Assembly (NCBI GenBank): GCA_037127255.1
Contig: JBANSL010000001.1
Location: forward strand, 34,277,001-34,341,000
Direction: 5' to 3'
From: Persicaria tinctoria
Lineage: Eukaryota > Streptophyta > Magnoliopsida > Caryophyllales > Polygonaceae
DNA length: 64,000 nt
In this document: piece after piece, positions 24,093 to 34,649 of the stretch
How the letters are laid out: every line of letters begins with the position of its first letter
Position numbering within the stretch: position 1 is the first letter of the stretch
Program-made: the position numbers and the translations under genes
Notes under the pieces: generated by a model
Database searches by the model: none
Told to the model about the DNA's origin: nothing
Seen by the model: only the letters and a program-made list of their open reading frames with translations

Positions 24093-24513
24093 AAGAGATA
24101 CGTGGAACTCTTTTTTTTTTCTTTTTTTTTTTCTGGAAGCTAACTAACAACTCTTTTTTTTTAAATGAAAAAAAAAGAATCCCTCCAAATGCTTAATTAA
24201 ATGGTAGCAGCTCAAAGATCAGATTGCTTTGTAACTCAGATTTGTAACGCCCCATTTGCAATCGATCGATGAACAAGCAACAAGAAATCCAGCACTGGTT
24301 GCTTCATTTGGAATCCATCGATGTTCAACAAGAACAAGTAGAAGACAATGCATTGGGGACAAGAACAACAAGCACACAAGACACATGAAATGGGAGGACG
24401 AACAATTGCAACCTCTCAGGCTTAATCAAACATGTTTTGCAAAAATTAAGGATTAAGTGAAGAGAAAGTAACTCGAGAGATGGAGGAACCCTTGTCATGG
24501 CTCTGATACCACT
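23338..24513 (-). other. 5' leader of the Ty3 element with AT microsatellite and PBS
   Basis: About 1.2 kb between the 5' LTR and gag. An (AT)34 microsatellite lies at 24022-24089. The primer binding site TGGTATCAGAGC (24500-24511 on this strand) is complementary to initiator tRNA-Met and lies two bases from the LTR end. No ORF in the leader is credible. Confidence 0.75.
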
Positions 24514-25687
24514 TGACGTGCTCGGACCTGGGCTCGAGCAAATAGACCGGCGACGAGAGTTCCGACAAGTCGGGAAAGTGTGGACAGCTTCTGAGGCAAC
24601 AGGTCAATCTTCAAAGATTTCCGATTTCCCGTTGATTCTCTTGGTATCTGGGGATGTGCAAGTACTAATATTGTAGATCTTGAAGTCCCGGTCGCGGATT
24701 GGGGCAGATCCCGTCAATCGGAGGTCAGACGAAGCGGACAATCGTGTTTTACCTAGATGTCGCTAGTGCAGAGGCGAGTCCAAACGGGGCTTGTTTGAGA
24801 GGGATTGAAGGGCTGCTTTTGGGTGACGTTTTGGGGATGATTGAGGGTGATAATGGGGCTGTGGAAGGCCTTAGAATGGTGGTAAAGAAGGAGATGGGGG
24901 ATGAGGGATATGTGATGCAAGATAGCTCTCGGCCTCGTACTCCGAGCTCTCTCCAACACTCGATCTTCCGCACTCTCAGCCTCGCACTCCGAGTGTTTCC
25001 GACCCTTTGATTCCGTCGTCTCTCACTAGGGAATCGCTCTTAGCATCTCACCAAGAGGTTTTATCCGGCATCTCACCAAGATAGATTTTGTTTCTTAACC
25101 CGAAACGAAGAAAGCACAAAGCTTAGATTTTTCTAAAATTCCACTTCTCTTCAAAAAGGTTCTTACATCCCTTTATATAGGAAAAATATTGAATCTATGA
25201 AAAATAAAAGAAATTAAAATAAATTGATAAAGTAATGACGGATAATATGAAAGGGTTTCCGAGATTTATGACGGAGAGATGGACAACCATAATGGGGAAA
25301 GCGAATGGTCTTGGTTGCCATCAAAGAGATGGAAGGTCGGAAATCCCTAAAGCCCCGTCATTTAATCTGACTTTATTGATTGCATTCTGTCTTCATTTAT
25401 TGCATTTCCGACAAGCTGCCTAGTTTTCGGACTGCTCCAAAGATGTCAGATTTCGTCCATCTTCCAAGCTGATTTGATGATTGCATCCTTCAATAAAGTT
25501 GTAGCCACTTAAAATATCTTTCCAACAATTGCTCATCAGCTTCAATCGGAATTTTATACAACCAGAACAAGCCAAAATACCGAAGTATCATCAAACTGTC
25601 TTCGCAAATGAAAGTTGATGTTCTGCTCCAAAGGCAAACCCTTGTAGGAAAAAAGAGTCAAGCTCACGGGCGACTACGATCACATCA
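24514..25687 (-). repeat. 5' LTR, type 2
   Basis: In element sense it starts TGATGTGATCGTAGTCG at 25687 and ends GAGCACGTCA at 24514. A TATATAAAG box lies at 25171-25179. It is an inverted match to 30814-31977 over its full length, unlike the type 1 LTR at the other end of this element. The adjoining target duplication is CGAAG at 25688-25692. Confidence 0.85.
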
Positions 25688-26134
25688 CGAAGTCGACTAG
25701 AATTCCTCCACATCGAGGAAATTGGTCGACATCGACCAATATCAGAGCCCTCCACCAGCAGTAGCTTCGTCAAGCAATCCAGTGGAGGCCAAAGACTCCT
25801 TGACATCGAGGAAATTGGTCGACATCGACCAAAATCCTTCTGCCTCGACTCTGACTTCATCGACGAGCAATACACTAGAAGCCGGGAATACCTCGATATC
25901 GACCAAAATCCTTCCTCCTCGACTTCTCCCTCCTTGACCAGCAGTCCACCAGACGAGCCTACTTCCTCGACATCGAGTAATTTTACTCGAAATCGAGTAG
26001 AATCCGAGGTCCCCGAATCCGATTCTGCGAAGGTAAGCCAAGGTATGAATCCTTCTTCCCCTATTTCCATTAAAGATTTATCTATACATTGGAGAGGTTT
26101 GCCTTGGTATGAACGCTTATGTAGGTTTTCCAAA
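25688..26134 (+). pseudogene. Displaced, inverted 3' end of the unit 2 coding region
   Basis: This is the stretch missing from unit 2 at 31978. It encodes STSRKLVDIDQYQSPPPAVA and similar repeats, then NFTRNRVESEVPESDS and WRGLPWYERLCR. It matches unit 1 from about 14400 to 13986 and then stops before the GPF module. The frame is interrupted near 25937. It now lies on the plus strand because the segment between two Ty3 elements was inverted. Confidence 0.75.
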
Positions 26135-26200
26135 ACTCCTCGATGTAGAGGAAATTCCTCGATATCGAGCAAAATTTCTCTAGGCCGCGACGCTGTTGGG
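26135..26200 (+). repeat. LTR2, third piece (inverted)
   Basis: Matches LTR1 about 11868 to 11803 in reverse complement and is fused directly to the unit 2 coding fragment. By comparison with unit 1 the fusion has lost roughly 2.1 kb: the end of the coding region, the 3' non-coding part and the LTR start. The last five bases, TTGGG, are a target duplication repeated at 28271-28275. Confidence 0.75.
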
Positions 26201-28270
26201 TGTTGTGAGCTGAATCTGCGATGTTTTACACTTACATTTATATCGATTTCTGTATACATTTCATTCATTTGGGCTAAGATAGTACATAATCTATGTAGTT
26301 TATGTTTATTTGCCAAATTATGGAATCTACACCAGTTTCTGTTTAAATTCGCAGAATTCGAGGCATTTTACAGCAACTCTAAGGAAGGTCGGAAAAGCTC
26401 AGAAAACCACTACAGAAGTCCAAGGTCAAAGAAGCAGCAGAACCAGTTGAATCAAGCTGAGAGCCAAGGTTACTCGATCTCGAGTGGACCTTACTCGATC
26501 TCGACGAACATGTCCGAGCACAGGCCTTGTCGACTAGGAGCAGTGTCGAGAGCCAGACCAACCCGACTCCAGAAGTCTACTCGATCTCGAGTACCACTAG
26601 TCGAGATCAACTACACCTCAGCACCACACCCGGAGTCGATGTAGCTGTGCCAAGCCGAGGACGAAGAAACTGAGCAACCCTACTCGATCTAGAAGAGATC
26701 TTGTCGAGGTCGAGTAGCCCAGAGCGCCTATCCGAGTCCATGCCGAGGAGGAGTCCTCGACATCACCAGAGAGCCATCCTCGACCACAACTCTAGTCGAT
26801 CTCGAGGAGCCCTAGTCGAGATCGACGACGCCCAGGAGCACAGGTCCGAGCCATGTCGAGCAGAGTCACCCGAGAAGTCCAGTCGACGATGAATCCTAGT
26901 CGAGATCGACAAGCCCTTGTCGAGATCGAGTAGACCAGATTTCAGAAACGCGTCGACGTGAGCAGTCCGAGTAGAGTTGGGAATCCTTGAACACTAAGGA
27001 AGTCGAGAAGGCTAAGATTCTATCCAAATCTATCAAGTCTATCTATGGAAGGGAGATCTATCAACATGAAGGCATATTACCTAGTTTAAATTTATCTTTT
27101 CCTTTAAAGATTTAATTCCCTTGTTGCATTTATTTATCCTTAAGCATTTTAGATATAATTTTAGATATAGATAGGAGATTCTATCCTTGATTAGCAAGGA
27201 ATAGAAGACTATAAATACAGCCCTAGGGGCCGAGCATTAGGCATCTTATTCCAATTCAGAAACACAATCAATTTCATTCAAGTAAGTAGGAGTTCTAAGG
27301 TTTTTAAGGTTTTGGCTTTCAGCGAAAGTTGATTGCCGGGATTGTAAAGGCTTTGAATTTAGTTAATGCAAGTTTCTTTTTATACATCAATGTCTGCTAT
27401 TGCAATGAGGCGTGAGTAGTCCACCCACTTCTGGGGCTGGGGTGAGCCCGACGGTGGCCATGTGAGGTGATGCGGTAAAGGTCAGATTTTTTTATGCAAT
27501 TCGTCTTCTATCCCTATGAGCATGATTCTTTTGCGAGAGTTGAAGGTGATCCTTGTTTGTGTTATTGAAGAGAAAGTGATCTTAATGCAACTTGGGTTAA
27601 TTATGTGAAAAGGGTTAGTAACAATTAGGGTTTATGCAAAAGCCTCTATATGCCTATTTGTTAATAACGAAAGTTATTTTGATGGAAAGCATGATCTTTT
27701 ATGCCTTTTTGTGTTACTTTGCAATGGTTATCGTTGTGGTGTTGATACCCTAGCCTTGGAAGTCTTTTATTATATTGAATTTATTTCGTTGGGAAATCTG
27801 AGTTTGAGTTCGAAATTTGCAATTTAAAGTTTCTGCATTCCAGTCGATATAATGTAGAGCTTGTCGAGATCGAGTAGGACTGTAGTCGATCTCGAGTACG
27901 GTTTGTCTAGGTCGAGTTGAGCTCTTGACTTATGTTGTCGATTTTCTGTTTACTGTTGTCGATCTCGAGTGCCCACTTGTCGAGTTCGAGTAAGCTTCTG
28001 TCTTGCTTTGTTCTTTACTTTCGTTCGTTATTTTCTGTCTTTGCTTTTATTTTCTGCTTTGCTTTGTCTTTCTTCCTTTGTTTTTGTCTTTTCTGCTTTT
28101 CTGTAAGAATTTATAGCTACCTAAGAACTGCTGACGTGCTTCCTCGTGGATTCGATCCTGACAACCTTCTACTACAACGGGAGGAAGTCTTGTATTTATT
28201 TGCTGAGACAGGGAAGTCAGTCTGATCTTTATTTTATATTTATTTCATACTTGACCATCCTCCTGCAACA
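26201..28270 (+). mobile_element. Solo LTR (2,070 bp) inserted in LTR2
   Basis: It starts TGTTGTGAGCTGAATC and ends CATCCTCCTGCAACA. The 5-bp duplication TTGGG stands on both sides, and the flanks together rebuild an uninterrupted LTR2. There is no internal region. Its family is related to the array family: it shares the block near 27415-27480 and the U5 end. It is rich in TCGAGATCGAG-type palindromes (26460-26950 and 27840-28000). Small open frames in it are not genes. Confidence 0.85.
27210..27217 (+). promoter_or_regulatory. TATA box of the solo LTR
   Basis: TATAAATA in the context AGACTATAAATACAGCCC. About 70 bases downstream a GTAAGT-like splice-donor word follows (CAAGTAAGTAGG), at the same place as in the array LTRs. 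Confidence 0.6.
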
Positions 28271-28983
28271 TTGGGCTAATCCGAGTTGAGTTGGCTTACT
28301 TGGGTTCGAAAGAAGTCCGAATCTATCAAAATCTATCAAGACCTATCCAAGGAAGATAGATTTACCTACCACATGAAGACATGAAGATATTTTAGATATA
28401 GTCCTAGTTGATTTAATTATTTATTTCCATTATTTTATCTTAAGTAATTAGATAGATAGATATAGATATAGATAGGTAATTCTTTCTTAATTAGAGAGGG
28501 AAGGAATCCTATAAGTAAAGCCTTAGGGGCTGATTTTTCATGCATTCAATTCTAGTTTCAATTACATCAAGTGAGTAGGAGAGAGAGAGAGAGAGCTTGT
28601 GGAAAGAGGAGAGAAGGTGTTGAGAGACGGTTTGTCTTCGATCGGTTGTAAGTTCTCTTTGGTTTATTTTAATGCAAAGTTATTTCCTTTTATTATTAAT
28701 GTCTTTCTTGATGATGAAGAGCGAGTAGTCCACCCAGTTCTAGGGTCGGGGTGAGCCCGACGGTAGCCATGTGAGGTGATGCGGTAAAGGTTTGATCTTT
28801 TTATACAATTCGTCTTCTATCCCTACGAGCATGATTCTTCTGCGAAAGTTGAAGGTGATCCTTGTTTGTGTTATTGAAGCGAAAGTGCTCTTAATACAAC
28901 TTGGGTTAATTATGTGAAAAAGGGTTAGTAACAATTAGGGTTTATGTGAAAGTCTCTGTATTCCTATTTGTTAATAACGAAAG
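28271..28983 (+). repeat. LTR2, second piece (inverted)
   Basis: Matches LTR1 about 11802 to 11094 in reverse complement, ending CCTATTTGTTAATAACGAAAG. Its end joins, after inversion, to the break at 17622. The last five bases, GAAAG (28979-28983), are the complement of the CTTTC at 17618-17622. Confidence 0.85.
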
Positions 28984-30083
28984 TGATGTGACCCTCGACG
29001 GAGCTAGCTTATCTGACGATCGGGTTGGTGATCTAGATGCTAGGGATGGAGCCCCGATGGATGCTATTGAAGATCATAACGATGAGGAGATGGAAGAGGA
29101 GCCACTTTTACCTCGAGCTACCCCACCATTGACGAGAGCTCGAGCTCGGTTACTTGGTCAATCGGTTCTTGTCTTTGAGCAGTCACCACCACACACGGTC
29201 ACTCTGCTGCAAGTTAAGTCTGAATTGGTGTCGATTGAGATTTAATTAGAGGGGATGCCAAGCTATTTTTTCTAAAAAAGTCCAAACATATGACTTTTAG
29301 TTGGGATTTTACTAGACTAAATATAGCCTTGTTCGGTTGGGATTTCACTTGCCAAGTCCGAACTTAGTATATGGCTTATATTTATTTATTTTGCATTTGT
29401 CTTTTGGTTTCTTTTAGCTTTATGGCTTCCATAGTACAAGTCTTATGGAATTTGTAAGCTTGACATTTGTTTTGAACAAGTTAAAATTTAAGAAAAAGTG
29501 AGCCTTTTAACTTCCTGTGATTCGAGTTAAGAATCTTGTTCTTAGGTGAGAGGTCGGGAATAAAACCTTCGGTGAGAGGCTGAAGGAGATTCCTTAGTGA
29601 GAGACGACAGAATCAAAGGGTCGGAAACACTCGGAGTGCGAGGCCGAGCGTGTGAAAGATCGAGTGTTGGAGAGAGCTCGGAGTGCGAGGCCGAGAGCGA
29701 TCTTGCATCACATATCCCTCAACCCCAATCCCCTTCTTTACCACCATTCTAAGGCCTTCCACAACCCCATTATCACCCTCAATCATACCCAAAACGTCAC
29801 TCCCAAAACAGCCCTCAATACCTCTCAAACGAACCCAATTTCGGAATTGTCTCTACACAGGCGACGTCTCGGTAAAATTCAGTTTCCCGCTTCGTCTGAT
29901 CTCCGATTGACAAGATCTGCCCCAATCCGCGACCATGACTTCAAGATCTACAAAAATAGTACTCGACGGGAAATCAGAAATCTTTGAAGACTGACCTGCT
30001 GCTCCAGAAACTGTCCAAGCTTCCCGACCTCTCAGAACTCTCGTCGCCGGTCCTTTTGCTCGAGCCCGGGTCCGAGCACGTCA
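28984..30083 (+). repeat. 5' LTR, type 1, carrying a pol tail
   Basis: It starts TGATGTGACCCTCGACGG and ends GAGCACGTCA. The first 262 bases keep an open frame in the pol-tail register ([20 protein letters not shown] to KSELVSIEI, stop near 29245). It includes PLTRARARLL, so it is an LTR copy of the integrase tail. It matches 17623-18748 in inverse orientation. Confidence 0.8.
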
Positions 30084-30085
30084 AG

Positions 30086-30097
30086 TGGTATCAGAGC
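30086..30097 (+). promoter_or_regulatory. Primer binding site, initiator tRNA-Met
   Basis: TGGTATCAGAGC starts two bases after the LTR end. The same 12 bases occur at 24500-24511 on the minus strand. This is one of the few stretches the two internal regions clearly share, so it is a candidate crossover site for the inversion. Confidence 0.8.
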
Positions 30098-30130
30098 AAC
30101 GACAAGATTTCCTCAAGATTTCGGGTCAAA

Positions 30131-30982
30131 ATGTTGAAGAAAACGAGTTTCAAGCCTTTGTCCGAAGAGTATATCCGATGGGCTATTCGAGCCTACGATG
30201 ATGGGTATCTTCGTTGGAGTGACATGGATGGGGCTACATATGATGTAGTTGATAAAGAGCTCCGTAGGAGATATCGAAGGAGAAGGGCTCGAGAGGATGA
30301 GGCTCGGCATAAGAAGAAGGTTGAACCACCTTGGGAAGAGATCCGCAAGCTCGTAGAAGATTCAATGAAACATGTAAAGGAAATTCGAAATCTTGTCACC
30401 TCATTGGGGTCAATGCAATCGAAGTCCACAATAGCCCTACCTCCCTCTTCCAAGATGACATCCTCTACGACCATGGGCGAGACACTTGGGATTAAAGAAG
30501 GCAAGTCCAAGGATGTTCCAATTGAGACCGCAGAGGTCATGCCTGAGCTTCAAAAAGATGAGGAAATCATCAAAGTTCCCAAGGTTGCGCTTTCCATGAA
30601 GGAGAAACGAATGCCAGCCGACATGCCTAGCTTTCGGAATTCCCTGTCAAGTAAGTGGTTAGATTTGACTTCTTTCATTCCGTCTTGCTTGCCTTTCACG
30701 ATTCAAGAAGAAGAAGAGATTAAAGATCCGTTCAAGGAAGGAGAAGCATGTTCGAAGAAGTCGTTCGTTTCCATAACGGATTCGAGGACGAATCCTTTTC
30801 AAGGGGAGGAGGATGATGTGATCGTAGTCGCCCGTGAGCTTGACTCTTTTTTCCTACAAGGGTTTGCCTTTGGAGCAGAACATCAACTTTCATTTGCGAA
30901 GACTGTTTGGCGATACTTCGGTATTTTGGCTTGTTCTGGTTGTATAAAATTCCGATTGAAGCTGATGAGCACTTGTTGGTAA
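30131..30982 (+). CDS. ORF of unknown function in a non-autonomous Ty3-like element
   Basis: An uninterrupted frame from an ATG at 30131, 34 bases past the PBS. It encodes 283 residues, the last 56 of them inside the 3' LTR. The N-terminal third is charged and basic (YDDGYLRWSDMDGATYDVVD, RRRYRRRRAREDEARHKKK) and could form a coiled coil or bind nucleic acid. The middle is rich in K, E, S and P. Just before the LTR it reads SITDSRTNPFQGEEDD, which parallels [15 protein letters not shown] at the end of the Ty3 integrase of the 18-kb element. I do not recognise a Gag domain, knuckle or enzyme motif. It may be a degenerate Gag or a protein supplied in trans. The intact frame is notable amid broken neighbours. 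Confidence 0.6.
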   Translation: MLKKTSFKPLSEEYIRWAIRAYDDGYLRWSDMDGATYDVVDKELRRRYRRRRAREDEARHKKKVEPPWEEIRKLVEDSMKHVKEIRNLVTSLGSMQSKSTIALPPSSKMTSSTTMGETLGIKEGKSKDVPIETAEVMPELQKDEEIIKVPKVALSMKEKRMPADMPSFRNSLSSKWLDLTSFIPSCLPFTIQEEEEIKDPFKEGEACSKKSFVSITDSRTNPFQGEEDDVIVVARELDSFFLQGFAFGAEHQLSFAKTVWRYFGILACSGCIKFRLKLMSTCW

Positions 30983-31977
30983 GATATTTTAAGTGGCTAC
31001 AACTTTATTGAAGGATGCAATCATCAAATCAGCTTGGAAGATGGACGAAATCTGACATCTTTGGAGCAGTCCAAAAACTAGGCAGCTTGTCGGAAATGCA
31101 ATAAATGAAGACAGAATGCAATCAATAAAGTCGGATTAAATGACGGGGCTTTAGGGATTTCCGACCTTCCATCTCTTTGATGGCAACCAAGACCATTCGT
31201 TTCCCCCATTATGGTTGTCCATCTCTCCATCATAAATCTCGGATACCCTTTCGTATTATCTGTCATTAGTTTATCAATTTATTTTATTTTTCATAGATTC
31301 AATATTTTTCCTATATAAAGGGATGTAAGAACCTTTTTGAAGAGAAGTGGAATTTGAGAAAAATCTGAGCTTTGTGCTTTCTTCATTTCGGGTTAAGAAA
31401 CAAAATCTATCTTGGTGAGATGCCGGATGAAACCTGTTGGTGAGATGCTAAGAGCGATTCCCTAGTGAGAGACGACGGAATCAAAGGGTCGGAAACACTC
31501 GGAGTGCGAGGCCGAGAGTGCGGAAGATCGAGTGTTGGAGAGAGCTCAGAGTGCGAGGTTGAGAGCTATCTTGCATCACATATCCCTCAACCCCCATCCC
31601 CTTCTTTACCACCATTCTAAGGCCTTCCACAACCCCATTATCACCCTCAATCATCCCCAAAACGTCACCCAAAAGCAGCCCTTCAATCCCTCTCAAACAA
31701 GCCCCGTTTGGACTCGCCTCTACACAAGCGACATCTCGGTAAAACGCGATTTCCCACTTCGTCCGACCTCCGATTGACAAGATCTGCCCCAATCCACGAC
31801 CGGGACTTCAAGATCTACAAAAGTAGTACTTGCACGTCCCCAGATACGGAGCCATTCGACGGGAAATCGGAAATATTTGAAGATTGACCTGTTGCCTCAG
31901 AAGTTGTCCACACTTTCCCGACTTCTCAGAACTCTCGTCCCCGGTCCTTTTGCTTGAGCCCGGGTCCGAGCACGTCA
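30814..31977 (+). repeat. 3' LTR, type 2
   Basis: It starts TGATGTGATCGTAGTCG and ends GAGCACGTCA, followed by the target duplication CTTCG (31978-31982). The TATA box TATATAAAG is at 31312-31320. It pairs with 24514-25687, not with the LTR at the other end of this element. Confidence 0.85.
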
Positions 31978-34566
31978 CTTCGACCCCATATTTGCATCCT
32001 GTCAAGGCATCCAAGAAATAATTAGTCGATGTCGACTTACCTTGGTCGATTTCGAGCGGATCATCTGTGTCGTTGTTTAGGATGGCCATGATCTTCTCCA
32101 CCTAGGCTTCCATATCCCTCTTTTCTAGCTCTTCAGGAGTCATATTTATTACCTTAGGCTCCCCGCAAGTAATGTAACCAGCTGATATAGATTTTACCAC
32201 TTCCATGGTACTTGTATGCCTTTCAGTTTTATTGAAGGAATATTCAATTACCTCATCGTTGATATTGAAAGTGAGCACTCCCTTCCTTACGCTTATGTTG
32301 GCATCCACCGTCGCCAAAAAGGGCCTTCCTAGAATGATTGGGCAAGCAGGGTCCTCTGCCATATCAATAACTAAGAAATCAGCAGGGACGAAGAACTTAC
32401 CTACTTGTACGGGCACATTGTCCACCATGCCTGTTGGGATGACCACCGTGTTGTTTGCCATATAAAGCTTAGCATCCACATGCTCTAGGGCACCTATCTT
32501 AATCTTGGACCATATTGATAGAGACATTATACTTACACTAGCTCCAAGATCACATAAAGCATTTAATTTGTATTGACCAAATCCAATGGTTATAGCAAAC
32601 TTACCAGGATCCGGCCTTTTCTCAAGTATGTCCATATGGCTACATTGCTCGGCGATCTCAGCCATCGATCGCTTTTTGCTTAGGATCTTCTTGAGGAACT
32701 TGACATATGATGGCATTTCATTAAGAGCTTCTGTGAAGGGTATGGTGACATTGAGCGTCTGAAGCATCTTGATGAAGCGATGTAATTTCTTCTCTGTTGG
32801 GTCATTTGGAGATTTTGTTGGGAAAGACAACTTCTTTTTCTGGTTTGGAGCCAGAATAGATGTCGGAGGTGCTGCAACTTTCTCGTTGTCGACTTGAGTC
32901 TCCTCGACGTCGACTTGATTTTGCTCGACATCGACCTGTTTCCTCGATGTCGAGTTGAATTGCTGTGCAGACGAATCCAGGCCAAGCTGTTCCTCGACCT
33001 CGAGTTGTTGTTGGTCGTTGTCGAGTTGCTGTTCACCTCTGTCCTGCTGCTTTCCGACTTCTGGCTTGCGTAGTTGGTGCCCACTCCTGTGTTTTATGGC
33101 TGCGATGTGTCCGGTCTTTCCCTTGGGATTTGGTTATGAAGATCTAGGGAGCGTACCTGACTGTATGGGGACGCCTGCTGCTAGCTGACCAATCTGAGTC
33201 TCCATTGATTTCCGCCATATATCAATTTCCCCAAGCATAGAGTTGACACCTTGTATCTGAGTGTAGACGAAATTGAAGGACGGCTTGGTGTCTGAATGGT
33301 TCCTCCGCATTTCCTCAAGGATGGTCTGTAGGTCATCCTTCTTCTGGTCCCTTTCCGGATGTCTTGGAGCTCTGTTTGGCGGGGGGTTCCTAGGGGCACC
33401 TTGGTTCCATTGTGGTTGATAGAACCTTTGGTCCCCCATATAGCGATTGGGACCCCCTGCGTAAGCTACCTCTTCGTGGGTTTTTGGCATCCCGACTTGC
33501 TCTGCGTGTGGGCACTCAGTAGTGGTGTGCCGCTGTGATCCGCATTCGATGCAGGGCTGGTTGACAGAAAGATACTTGACTTGCATGAGGAGCTTGCGAT
33601 TCTGATCTCTTTAGACTGCTCCTTGACAACTGGGTCAATCTCCTTAGAAGGCTCATAGAGGGGCATGGATGGAGCTGACCTGGCATAGGTATTCTCATAA
33701 TAGTTGATTGGAGTCCCACACTTGTTGTCGTAGTTGGTCAGCTTGTCGAGGGCAGCCCATGCGTTAGTTGGCGGCATTGTCATATACTCATAATGAGTAT
33801 ACGTGTTGATCCTATCTTTAGCGGCCAGGTCAAGAGAATTGAAGAAGATCTCCTGAACGATGCAAGGTTGTTGTCCATGTGTAGGGCAGGATCGCAGTAG
33901 ATCCTTATATCGTTCCCATGCTTTTGCTAGCGGCTCCCCATGCTTCTGTTTGAAACCTGTAATCTTTTAGCGAAGGAGCGATGTCTTGGCAGGAGGAAAT
34001 AATTTGTTGAGAAATTCATGCCTTACTTCAGCTCATGTAGTGAGGGATCGTGGACGGAGACCTTCAAGCCACTTCAATGCTTGACCAGCTAGAGACCAAC
34101 GGAAAGCCTTCATCATGACATATTCCAAAGTGGTACCTTCAACAAGAGTACGGCACATATCAGTAAAGTTGGTAATATGTTGAAGAGGATATTCATTAAA
34201 TCTACCAAAGAAAGCATTATTTTTAATTTCAATCAGGAAAGGAGTGCGAATTTCAAAATTGTTTTAAGGGATTAGAATGGCCGATTCAGGAACGACGAGA
34301 GTCGGGTGCATGTAATCCTCTGCAGTGGTAGGGTATTGGGCAAGCTCAGCTTCCACCTGCCTCCTTCGCGCTGCCTCATGTTCCCTTTACGCTCTCTCAG
34401 TAGTGAGAGCAGTATCCTTGGTGGCTAGTTCTGTCCTAAGCCTCCGTATCAGCTGTTCCTGTGTTTCTGCGGCTGCCATGGCTCTTTTTAATTTGGTGTG
34501 GACGTGTATAAGGCATTCTGGATCGTCTAAGGCGTCAAACTCATGTGTTTGACCAGAACGACGCAT
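31978..34566 (-). pseudogene. Unit 2 gag-protease polyprotein, main part
   Basis: Starts at the ATG at 34566 (MRRSGQ-type). Gag with the CCHC knuckle lies near 33540; protease CDLGASVSIM is near 32550, followed by PIILGRPFLAT. The frame from about 32830 to 32102 is open and then meets a stop (TAG) at 32104-32106. Downstream text continues to NYFLDALTGC, where a type 2 Ty3 element had inserted. The remaining 3' part is at 25688-26134. Near 33600-33620 a short deletion changes VKEQYYRDQN to a frameshifted version. Non-functional. Confidence 0.8.
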
Positions 34567-34649
34567 ACACCCACAAAATAACTCAAGAAAAAGGTGAGAT
34601 CTAACTACCTAAGGCGCGAATGATTGCTTCCCTGGCAACGGCGTCAATT

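Larger units (their letters stand above)
17623..25687 (-). mobile_element. Ty3 retrotransposon with gag-pol and two different LTRs
   Basis: In element sense the order is 5' LTR (25687-24514, type 2), PBS for initiator tRNA-Met, gag, protease, RT, RNase H, integrase, PPT, and 3' LTR (18748-17623, type 1). The two LTRs share their R-U5 half loosely but differ entirely at the U3 start. The bases outside the two ends also differ (CTTTC against CGAAG). Both facts mean that this is not one original insertion but a hybrid made by inversion with the element at 28984-31977. Confidence 0.85.
28984..31977 (+). mobile_element. Short Ty3-related non-autonomous element with two different LTRs
   Basis: Order: LTR type 1 (28984-30083), PBS TGGTATCAGAGC, a short internal region with one ORF, a purine tract (AAGGGGAGGAGGA), and LTR type 2 (30814-31977). 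The outer bases do not match each other (GAAAG on the left, CTTCG on the right). Each matches an outer end of the 17623-25687 element. It has no RT or integrase. Confidence 0.8.

Noticed and set aside
24500..24511. TGGTATCAGAGC as part of a tRNA gene
   Set aside because: It is only the 12-base primer site next to an LTR end; no cloverleaf surrounds it.
17623..25687. Treating this as one normal insertion with two diverged LTRs
   Set aside because: The U3 starts are unrelated, the flanking 5-mers differ, and both LTRs pair far better with those of the 28984-31977 element.
26460..26950. Regularly recurring TCGAGATCGAG words that look like a CRISPR-like or satellite array
   Set aside because: Spacing is irregular, there are no uniform spacers, and the block lies inside a solo LTR with a clear target duplication.
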